From the NCBI GenBank assembly GCA_910584235.1, contig CAJTZD010000010.1, forward strand, positions 1 to 64,000: DNA of 64,000 nt. Direction: 5' to 3'. The notes beneath the pieces are model-generated. The model had not been told where the DNA came from and ran no database searches. It saw only the letters and a program-made list of their open reading frames with translations. Below are positions 16,531 to 23,453 of the stretch, piece by piece (the first letter of the stretch is position 1; every line of letters begins with the position of its first letter). The position numbers and the translations under genes were made by a program. Source of the DNA: an uncultured Acetatifactor sp. Its GTDB lineage: Bacteria > Bacillota > Clostridia > Lachnospirales > Lachnospiraceae.

Positions 16531-17490
16531 ATGAACGCAGTATTAGAGCAGATCAGCAAAATCGGTATTGTTCCGGTCGTAAAGATCGACAGGGCGGAGG
16601 ATGCGCTGCCCCTGGCAAAGGCCCTGTGCGCGGGAGGGCTTCCCTGCGCGGAGGTGACTTTCCGCACGGACGCGGCGGCGGAGGCCATAGGGATCATGAC
16701 TACCAACTTCCCGGACATGTGCGTAGGTGCAGGCACGGTGCTGAACGCGGAGCAGGTGGACGCGGCAGTGGCGGCCGGAGCCAAGTTCATCGTCAGCCCC
16801 GGACTGAATCCCAGGACGGTGAAGTACTGTATCGAGAAAGGAGTGCCCATCACTCCCGGCACTTCCAGCCCTTCCGATATTGAGCAGGCCATTGAGCTGG
16901 GACTGGACGTGGTAAAATTCTTCCCGGCGGAGCAGTCCGGGGGACTTGCCAAGATCAAGGCTATGGCGGCGCCCTATGTGAACATGAAGTTCATGCCTAC
17001 CGGCGGCGTCAATGCAAAGAATCTGACCTCTTATCTTGATTTTAACAAGATCATTGCCTGCGGCGGTTCCTGGATGGTGCCCGGCGACCTGATTAATGCA
17101 GGAGAGTGGGATAAGATCGAACAGCTGACCAGAGAGGCTGTTCAGACCATGCTGGGCTTTGAACTGGCTCATGTGGGCATTAATTTCGAGAGCAAGGAGG
17201 AGGCCGACAAGGCGGTGAACCGTCTGGCATTCCTGTTCGGCCTGCCTGTGAAAGCGGGCAACGGCGGCAGCTTTGCCGGCGGGATCGTGGAGGTGCTGAA
17301 CACGCCTGGCAGAGGAAAGTACGGGCATGTGGCCATCAGGACGAACTATATTGAGCGGGCTATCAACTATATGACCACCGTGCTGGGCGTGGAATTCCAT
17401 GAGCCTGTGCGGAAACCTGACGGCAGGATTAACGCCATTTACATGAAAGAGGAGATCGGCGGGTTCGCGGTGCATTTGCTGCAGAAATAA
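16531..17490 (+). CDS. KDPG aldolase fused to a VOC domain
   Basis: Residues 1-210 are a class I 2-keto-3-deoxy-6-phosphogluconate aldolase (Eda/KdgA): VPVVKI, catalytic E41 in AEVTFRT, Schiff-base lysine K129 in VVKFFPAE, and FMPTGGV. It splits KDPG to pyruvate and glyceraldehyde-3-phosphate. Residues about 215-319 form a vicinal-oxygen-chelate (glyoxalase/bleomycin-resistance) domain (LAHVGINFES, HVAIRTNYIERAINYM). The frame opens at 16513, but AGAGGG precedes the ATG at 16531, where Eda similarity begins. The tail domain may bind a ligand or serve a second reaction; this is unknown. Element A3 starts right after the stop codon. Confidence 0.92.
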   Translation: MNAVLEQISKIGIVPVVKIDRAEDALPLAKALCAGGLPCAEVTFRTDAAAEAIGIMTTNFPDMCVGAGTVLNAEQVDAAVAAGAKFIVSPGLNPRTVKYCIEKGVPITPGTSSPSDIEQAIELGLDVVKFFPAEQSGGLAKIKAMAAPYVNMKFMPTGGVNAKNLTSYLDFNKIIACGGSWMVPGDLINAGEWDKIEQLTREAVQTMLGFELAHVGINFESKEEADKAVNRLAFLFGLPVKAGNGGSFAGGIVEVLNTPGRGKYGHVAIRTNYIERAINYMTTVLGVEFHEPVRKPDGRINAIYMKEEIGGFAVHLLQK

Positions 17491-17600
17491 GTGTGAGAAG
17501 AACTTCTAGGCTTGTGAGCGAACAAGTTCGCTTGACTTGCCAGTCTCACACAGAAGAATGCCCAAGCGAATTGCATTCGCTTTGTGCATGGGCATTCTTC
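17491..17600 (+). repeat. Structured intergenic element, copy A3
   Basis: Outer stem GTGTGAG (17491-17497) with CTCACAC (17545-17551), enclosing AGCGAA/TTCGCT (17517-17532) and a reduced AGAACTTCTAGG relic. A second long hairpin follows: GAAGAATGCCCAAGCGAA (17553-17570) with TTCGCTT (17576-17582) and GGGCATTCTTC (17590-17600). Starts at the base after the aldolase stop codon. Confidence 0.75.
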
Positions 17601-17625
17601 AAGCACGACTTTTGCGCTTTGACTG

Positions 17626-17688
17626 GCACCGATTGTTCTTGACAACAGAACTGTGTTCTGTTGTACTTGACACCAGAGCCGGCATGAT
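17626..17688 (+). promoter_or_regulatory. Promoter with 23-bp palindromic operator, copy 2
   Basis: Same cassette as 15607-15669: TTGACA at 17639-17644, a 17-base spacer, TGTACT at 17662-17667, and the perfect palindrome ACAACAGAAC-N3-GTTCTGTTGT at 17642-17664. Would drive the 31-residue peptide and kdgK. Confidence 0.65.
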
Positions 17689-17720
17689 GGAAAATCGGTA
17701 TTTTAAAGGAGGAATGAAAT

Positions 17721-17816
17721 ATGATTCGTGATTTTTTGAGAGCATCATTTCCGTGGATTTTACTTGGCTTATTTGTAGCCATCAGTTGTTCTCTCATGAG
17801 TAAAAAAACGAAATAA
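17721..17816 (+). CDS. 31-residue predicted membrane peptide
   Basis: A short frame with a strong ribosome binding site (AAAGGAGG, eight bases before the ATG). It begins MIRDFLRASFPWILLG, continues as a single hydrophobic helix (LFVAISCSLM) and ends in the basic tail SKKTK. It lies between the operator cassette and kdgK, with a 93-base gap to kdgK. The layout (short amphipathic start, one helix, lysine tail) is that of regulatory small membrane proteins. I know no function for it. Confidence 0.6.
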   Translation: MIRDFLRASFPWILLGLFVAISCSLMSKKTK

Positions 17817-17909
17817 ATTTCAGATACTTTATATTTCAATATTTGTGCATCAGGAACACTTTTCCGAAAAGGGAGATTAGGAATCAATAAGAAAGGATTA
17901 TGACAGAAA

Positions 17910-18941
17910 ATGGCGAAAGTAATTACCATGGGTGAGATCATGCTGAGGCTGTCCACCCCGAATTTTGAGAAGTTTATTCAGGCGGATGAGTTTGATGTCA
18001 ATTATGGCGGCGGCGAGGCCAACGTGGCGGTGTCGCTGGCAAACTATGGCCATGAGGCGGAGTTTGTCACGGCAGTGCCGGACAATGAGATCGGCGAGTG
18101 CGCGGTGGCTGCCCTGCGCAAGTACAATGTGGGCACGAAGCACGTTGCAAGATGCGGCGAGAGGCTGGGCATCTATTATCTGGAGAGCGGTTCTTCCATG
18201 AGGCCCTCCAAGGTGGTATATGACAGGGCCCACTCATCCATTTCTACCGCTACAGCGGCAGATTTTGATTTTGATGCGATTTTTGAGGGCGCGGACTGGT
18301 TCCACTTCACCGGCATTACCCCCGCTGTGTCCGATGCTGCGGCAGTGCTCACAGAGGAGGCTCTGAAAGCGGCGAAGAAGCATGGCGTGAAAGTGTCCGT
18401 GGATCTGAACTTCCGTAAGAAACTCTGGTCTTCCGAGAAAGCCCAGAAAGTTATGAAGAACCTGATGCAGTATGTGGACGTGTGCATCGGAAACGAAGAG
18501 GATGCGGAATTGGTGCTTGGCTACAAGCCCGGCAAGACGGACGTCACCAGCGGGGATCTGGAGCTGGCGGGTTACAAGTCCATTTTTGAGCAGATGGTGG
18601 CAGACTACAACTTTGAATACTGTGTATCCTCCCTGCGGGTGAGCCATTCCGCTTCCGACAACGGCTGGTCTGCCTGCATTTACTCCAGGGATACCAAGGA
18701 ATTCTATCATTCCAAGGAGTACAGCATTCATCCCATCGTGGACCGGGTGGGCGGCGGCGATTCCTTTGCGGGCGGCGTGATCTGCGGCATGGTGGACGGT
18801 AAGGACTTTAAAGCCGCTCTGGAGTACGGCGTAGCGGCTTCCGCGCTGAAGCACACCATACCCGGGGACTTCAATCTGGTGAGCCGGAAAGAGGTGGAGA
18901 CTCTGGCCGGCGGGGACGCTTCCGGGCGGGTGCAGCGCTAA
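17910..18941 (+). CDS. kdgK: 2-keto-3-deoxygluconate kinase (PfkB family)
   Basis: Phosphorylates 2-keto-3-deoxygluconate to KDPG, the substrate of the aldolase encoded upstream. 343 residues, with MGEIMLRLSTPNFEKF at the start, the NYGGGEANVAVSLA sugar-binding segment and the PfkB signature DRVGGGDSFAGGVI with catalytic aspartate. The ribosome binding site is weak (AAAGGA about 15 bases upstream). Element A4 begins 2 bases after the stop codon. Confidence 0.93.
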   Translation: MAKVITMGEIMLRLSTPNFEKFIQADEFDVNYGGGEANVAVSLANYGHEAEFVTAVPDNEIGECAVAALRKYNVGTKHVARCGERLGIYYLESGSSMRPSKVVYDRAHSSISTATAADFDFDAIFEGADWFHFTGITPAVSDAAAVLTEEALKAAKKHGVKVSVDLNFRKKLWSSEKAQKVMKNLMQYVDVCIGNEEDAELVLGYKPGKTDVTSGDLELAGYKSIFEQMVADYNFEYCVSSLRVSHSASDNGWSACIYSRDTKEFYHSKEYSIHPIVDRVGGGDSFAGGVICGMVDGKDFKAALEYGVAASALKHTIPGDFNLVSRKEVETLAGGDASGRVQR

Positions 18942-18943
18942 AA

Positions 18944-19067
18944 GCGCGAGAAGAAGTTCTAAGTCTGCAAAGGACGCAGACTAAGAACTTCTAGGCGCGC
19001 AAACGAACGAGTTCGTTTTGCGCGCCAGTCTCGCGCGTAAGAATGCCCGCAAGGCGGGCATTCTTAC
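18944..19067 (+). repeat. Structured intergenic element, copy A4 (most complete)
   Basis: Outer stem GCGCGAG (18944-18950) with CTCGCGC (19030-19036) closes a junction holding two hairpins: AGAAGTTCTAAGTCTGC (18952-18968) with 18976-18992, again with the single A-A mismatch at CTAAG/CTAAG, and GCGCGCAAACGAAC (18995-19008) with 19011-19025. A third perfect hairpin, GTAAGAATGCCCGC (19037-19050) with GCGGGCATTCTTAC (19054-19067), follows, then TTTGCACCGA. Confidence 0.8.
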
Positions 19068-19225
19068 GGATTTGCACCGACTTAGGGACTGTTTTTGAAG
19101 AATTTTTCAGGGGTGTACTAGTCGGGTTTTTGTGCCGATATATAAAGATGGAGAGTTTATGCAGGGCTGCTGGGGGAACGACTGGCGGCCTTGTGTGGCG
19201 TACATTTATAAGGAGGAGAAAGAAG

Positions 19226-19828
19226 ATGAGCTCTTATTACAAGCACAAACGGACGGAGAGCGCTAAGGTGCCTTATTCTTTCCGGTGTGAGCAGTGCATG
19301 AAAGACAGCGGGACGCTGCAGGCTACTATTGTTGGGACGGAGGCTACCCATAATTCTATGTCCAGATCTCTTTCCCAGAAAGAGGAGACGAAGCTGCAGG
19401 AGCAGGCTTTCCAGTTTCTGAAGAACACTTTGCAGGAAGCTTACGAGAACGCGGAGAAGAAGCATATCTATGTGAACGCTTTCAAGGATACCTGCCCTCA
19501 TTGCGGGAAGCCCCAGTCCTGGGCGGTGGCGAATATGAAGAACAAGCTCTTCGAGAATTCCATCGTCAGCATCATTGTGGGACTGATTTTTGCGGTGGGC
19601 AGCTATTTCTACATAAAGAGCGAGGCCGGCCGGTTTGAGGAGTCCTGGCAGCTGGGGGTGCCCATCGGAATCATGGCGGTGGCCGTGGTCATCGCGATTG
19701 GGTTCCTGGCTTTTAATATGATTAAGATGAACTCTAAGACAAAAAAGACGGCAAATGTAATGCAGAAGAACCTCCCCGACATCGACTGGGATGCGGTAGA
19801 GGGCATGATCGATAAAAGCCGGGCCTAG
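19226..19828 (+). CDS. Zinc-ribbon membrane protein of unknown function
   Basis: 200 residues. The N-terminal half has two CxxC pairs, FRCEQCMKD and DTCPHCGKP, which probably bind one zinc, separated by a helical, charged stretch. Two membrane helices follow (about 115-135 and 150-170), then a short cytoplasmic tail. AAGGAGG lies just before the ATG at 19226; the open frame from 19043 upstream is not supported. I do not recognise a function. A terminator follows. Confidence 0.75.
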   Translation: MSSYYKHKRTESAKVPYSFRCEQCMKDSGTLQATIVGTEATHNSMSRSLSQKEETKLQEQAFQFLKNTLQEAYENAEKKHIYVNAFKDTCPHCGKPQSWAVANMKNKLFENSIVSIIVGLIFAVGSYFYIKSEAGRFEESWQLGVPIGIMAVAVVIAIGFLAFNMIKMNSKTKKTANVMQKNLPDIDWDAVEGMIDKSRA

Positions 19829-19882
19829 GAAAACCATCCGCGGACGGCTGTCATATGTTTTTGAAGAGTAGTTATAATGCCT

Positions 19883-19922
19883 CCCCGCCATGAGCGCAAC
19901 GGAAAATCATGGCGGGGATTTT
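19883..19922 (+). terminator. Terminator hairpin after the zinc-ribbon gene
   Basis: CCCCGCCATGA (19883-19893) pairs perfectly with TCATGGCGGGG (19907-19917), followed by ATTTTG. Nearly the same stem sequence recurs at 25802. Confidence 0.65.
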
Positions 19923-20098
19923 GCTGTCAAAACCGAGTGGTTTCGGCACAGGTCCGGACAGCATTTTACAAATAGGATACATTTTTGGGCTAAACTGAAA
20001 TGCAAAATGTACGGTATCCGGCATACATTTACATTCTTTTGTAGAAATCAGGACAAAATACGGAATCGGGACAAAATATGGAAAGCGGAGGGTGCGGC

Positions 20099-20752
20099 AT
20101 GACGGACATACTGGTGGTGGAGGATGATGAGGCGATTGCCAATCTGATCTGCGTGAGTTTAAGCGGGGAGGGGTATCGGTGCACCTGCGCCCGGGACGGC
20201 ATGGAGGGTGCGGATTACATCGAGCGGCAGTCTTTCGATCTGGTGCTCCTGGACATCATGCTTCCGGAGGTGGACGGCTATGAGCTTCTGGAATATATCA
20301 AGCCTACGGGCACTCCGGTGATCTTCCTGACTGCCAAAGGCAGCACTCAGGACAAGGTGCGGGGGCTGCGGGCCGGGGCGGACGATTATCTGTCCAAGCC
20401 ATTCCAGATCGGGGAGCTTCTGGCCAGGGTGGAGGCTGTGCTGCGCCGGCTGGGGAAATCCGAGCGCCGGCTGGAAGTGGGGGATGTCAGCGTCTGGCTG
20501 GATTCCAGGCAGGTGCTGAAAGCCGGACAGCCCATGATCCTGACAGTGAAAGAATTTGATCTGTTGGTGGAACTGATGCGGAACCGGAATATCGCCCTTT
20601 ACCGGGAGCAATTGTATGAAAAGGTCTGGAAAGAGCCCTTTAACGGAGAGACCCGGACGCTGGACAGCCATATTCAGAGGCTCCGCAAGAAGCTGGGCTG
20701 GGAGGAGCGGATCCGGACGGTGTTTCGTATAGGCTACAGGCTGGAGGGATAG
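20099..20752 (+). CDS. OmpR/PhoB-family response regulator
   Basis: 217 residues. Receiver domain with E8-D9-D10, phosphoacceptor D52 (VLLDIMLPEVDGYELL) and KPF; winged-helix DNA-binding domain with LTVKEFDLLVELMRN and the TLDSHIQRLRKKLG recognition helix. GGAGGG lies before the ATG at 20099, preferred over the frame opening at 20078. The kinase gene begins 1 base after the stop codon, so they form one operon. Confidence 0.93.
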   Translation: MTDILVVEDDEAIANLICVSLSGEGYRCTCARDGMEGADYIERQSFDLVLLDIMLPEVDGYELLEYIKPTGTPVIFLTAKGSTQDKVRGLRAGADDYLSKPFQIGELLARVEAVLRRLGKSERRLEVGDVSVWLDSRQVLKAGQPMILTVKEFDLLVELMRNRNIALYREQLYEKVWKEPFNGETRTLDSHIQRLRKKLGWEERIRTVFRIGYRLEG

Positions 20753-20753
20753 C

Positions 20754-22418
20754 ATGCGCCTTTTTACAAAAATTTTCTTATGCGGGACTTTTGTCTTAAG
20801 TCTGGCATTTTCTGTCTCAGGATATTTTCTGCTCCATTTTTCATGGGAAAGCAGCATGGCAAGGGAAACGGAGTTCGCTTTAAAGCAATATCAATATGAC
20901 AAGTTCACGGTCCAGTCGGCATTGCTCCCATACACGGATTTCGATATGACATTCGTGATTGCAGAGGGCTTCGGGGAACCGGGACAACTCACTACCTGGC
21001 GGGAGGAGCCTTTGGGGTATACGATAAGTTCCGAGGGCGGGGAAGAGGGGAATGCGTGGTCTGTAAAAAGAGCGGCAAAACTGCTTTCCGAAGATTCGGC
21101 GGTAGAGCTGTTTGGCTTACTGGCGGAGGATGTGAGCCTGCCGGCTGCTTTCCTTACAGAGGATGGGATGCCCATCTACTCCGGGATAGAGGGGCTGGAC
21201 ACTTCCTTTTTGGACGAGCTGGCGGAGGGCTCTCATGCGTACCGGTTCCGGGAGACACCGGAGGGAAGCTTTCTTCTGGTGGGAGGCATGCTGGAATGCG
21301 GAGGGTTAAGCCTGGCGGGCTTGGCATGGGATGGTATGGAAACCGATGTACACAGCGCGGCGGAACAGGACGGGGGATGCTGCGAAACGGCAGACAAAGG
21401 CCAGGACATTGCGGCGGCAGGAGACAGGATTTACTTCGTGACCCAGTGGGATGTGAGCAAGACCGTGAAGCAGCAGGAAATTCTGCAGCAGTATTTCCTG
21501 CGCTGCTATTTTGCCGCCGTTTCGGCTGGCATGGCGCTGCTGGGGCTCTTGTCCGCTTTCCTGACGGCGCCCTTGAAGCGTATGTCCCGTGCGGCAGGGC
21601 GCATGGCTCAGGGCGACTATGAGGAGCGCCTCGCCATTTCGGGCAGGGATGAGATCGGAGAGCTGGCGGAAAGCTTTAACCGGATGGCGGGAGCCGTGGA
21701 GGAAAAGGTGGAGGCGCTGTCCCGTGCGGCCAGGGAGAAAGAGGATTTTGTGGCGAATTTCGCCCATGAAATGAAGACTCCAATGACTTCGATCATCGGC
21801 TACGCGGACATGCTCTACCAAAAAGACCTTTCCAGAAAAGAGGTGCGGGATGCCTCCTGGTATATCTGGAACGAGGGGATGCGCCTGGAGGCGCTGTCCT
21901 TAAAACTCATGGATCTGACCGTGCTGGGGAGGACGGATTTCGATCTTCAGGAGATGGCTGCGGACGAACTGCTGGCGGATATCGCGGGAGGACTGGAACC
22001 TCTCTTTGCGGAAAAGGGGATATCTTTTGAACTGTCCGCAGAGCCGGCCTATATCCGGGTGGAGTACGACCTGCTGAAGACGCTGGTGGTGAACCTGCTG
22101 GACAATTCCATAAAGGCAGGCTGCACCAGGCTGGAACTGTCAGGGAAAGAAACGGGGGACGGGAAATACCGGATATGTGTCAGGGACAATGGCTGCGGCA
22201 TGGAGGAGGAAGAGCTTTCCCGGATCACGGAAGCCTTTTACATGGTGGACAAGGCCAGAAGCAGGAAGCAGCACGGGGCCGGGCTGGGGCTTGCCCTGGC
22301 GGACAGGATTGCCGGGATCCATGGGAGCAGACTGGAATTTCAGAGCAAAAAGGGAGTGGGGACAGAGGTAAAGCTGCTGTTCTCCTGTGTAAAGGCGGAA
22401 ATGGAAGATGAGGAATAA
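20754..22418 (+). CDS. Sensor histidine kinase (HAMP/HisKA)
   Basis: 554 residues. Two membrane helices (about 5-27 and 245-270) flank an extracellular sensor region. HAMP domain (TAPLKRMSRAAGRMAQGDYE), HisKA with H338 in FAHEMKTPMTS, and HATPase_c with DNSIKAG, DNGCGMEEEE and HGAGLGLAL follow. It is the partner of the OmpR-type regulator just upstream. The next gene overlaps it by 11 bases. The extracellular region has no recognisable fold by eye. Confidence 0.93.
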   Translation: MRLFTKIFLCGTFVLSLAFSVSGYFLLHFSWESSMARETEFALKQYQYDKFTVQSALLPYTDFDMTFVIAEGFGEPGQLTTWREEPLGYTISSEGGEEGNAWSVKRAAKLLSEDSAVELFGLLAEDVSLPAAFLTEDGMPIYSGIEGLDTSFLDELAEGSHAYRFRETPEGSFLLVGGMLECGGLSLAGLAWDGMETDVHSAAEQDGGCCETADKGQDIAAAGDRIYFVTQWDVSKTVKQQEILQQYFLRCYFAAVSAGMALLGLLSAFLTAPLKRMSRAAGRMAQGDYEERLAISGRDEIGELAESFNRMAGAVEEKVEALSRAAREKEDFVANFAHEMKTPMTSIIGYADMLYQKDLSRKEVRDASWYIWNEGMRLEALSLKLMDLTVLGRTDFDLQEMAADELLADIAGGLEPLFAEKGISFELSAEPAYIRVEYDLLKTLVVNLLDNSIKAGCTRLELSGKETGDGKYRICVRDNGCGMEEEELSRITEAFYMVDKARSRKQHGAGLGLALADRIAGIHGSRLEFQSKKGVGTEVKLLFSCVKAEMEDEE

Positions 22419-23271
22419 ACGAATTTTGTTAAATCTGTGCGGCATAGTGCTGGCGCTCACCATTGCTTTCGGGGGAGCTTTCACGTTGGGGAGCAGGATG
22501 GACGCAGAGAGGAGAGAACTGCTGTCGGGAGGCGGGAGAGTGGAGATTCCGACCAGGACTGACCAGACGGTGTCCCAGAGCGTCGGCGTGGTGGACGTGG
22601 AACTGAAAGAGACGGGGCTGACGAAAGAGGAACTGCGCCAGGCGGTGCTGTGCATGGAGGAGGCGTCGGAGAAATACGCCCATGAACCCATGCAGGGGCA
22701 GCTGCTCATGACAGAGGCCATCCAAAGCGGCATGGCCTGGACCAGGGATTTCTTCCTGGCCCATATAGACAGGAATGCGGAGATTCCCGAGGAGTGCCGG
22801 CTGAGCTGCTATCTCTGGGCGGGAGGGAATGGGGAGGCCAAAGACGAAGAGCCGGATCCGCTGCTTGGCTATTGGGAAGTGTCTTTTTCGGCGCAGGATC
22901 TGGAGGCGGTATTGATCCTGAACGCTGTGACCGGGCAGGTGCTGCAGGCGCGGATCGCGCTGTCATATGTCGGGGAGGAGCGCCCGGACGAGGACAGCCT
23001 TGTGCGGCTTTTGAAAGATTATGCGGATTCTTTTGGCATGGAGACCAGCCTTGCGATTTCTGTGGCGCAGGAGTGGGAGGCGGGGAATCCGGCTTCCGGG
23101 GCGATAGATCCAGGGGAGGAGATCCAGGGGGGCTGGGGCTTTCGGCAGCGCCTGGAAAACGACCAGATGTCTGTCTGCCTGGAGGCAGGGGATGCCGTGA
23201 GCGCCCAGGCGCGTTTGACGAACAGCGGGGAAGTCCTGCATTTTGCTTTGTATTTGGAGACGCGGCATTAG
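22408..23271 (+). CDS. Membrane-anchored protein encoded with the two-component system
   Basis: 287 residues; an N-terminal signal anchor (RILLNLCGIVLALTIAFGGAF) and an extracytoplasmic remainder of mixed acidic character with no domain I recognise. The 11-base overlap with the kinase gene suggests coupled translation and a role as accessory sensor or signal modulator (inference). No lipobox cysteine is present. Confidence 0.75.
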   Translation: MRNKRILLNLCGIVLALTIAFGGAFTLGSRMDAERRELLSGGGRVEIPTRTDQTVSQSVGVVDVELKETGLTKEELRQAVLCMEEASEKYAHEPMQGQLLMTEAIQSGMAWTRDFFLAHIDRNAEIPEECRLSCYLWAGGNGEAKDEEPDPLLGYWEVSFSAQDLEAVLILNAVTGQVLQARIALSYVGEERPDEDSLVRLLKDYADSFGMETSLAISVAQEWEAGNPASGAIDPGEEIQGGWGFRQRLENDQMSVCLEAGDAVSAQARLTNSGEVLHFALYLETRH

Positions 23272-23358
23272 CCTTTGTGAAAAAAATGTGAACCCTCCGG
23301 ATTTTACAACTTAGGCACAAGTCAGCCGCAGATCGTTGACATCTGCCTGATATGATAG

Positions 23359-23430
23359 CCGCGAAGCGAAAGCAAAGATTCGCGGTCACGGTGAGCTGTT
23401 CGGAAATGACATGTCCCGGACAGTTCCGAA
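23359..23430 (+). promoter_or_regulatory. Leader with competing stem-loops before the solute-binding protein
   Basis: CCGCGAA/TTCGCGG (23359-23385) forms one hairpin. CTGTTCGG (23396-23403) can pair with CCGGACAG (23416-23423), while the overlapping TTCGGAA (23399-23405) can pair with TTCCGAA (23424-23430); the last two are mutually exclusive. The AGGAGG of the next gene starts about 11 bases after the second stem. Confidence 0.35.
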
Positions 23431-23453
23431 GTAAAATCAGGAGGTAACGAAAA

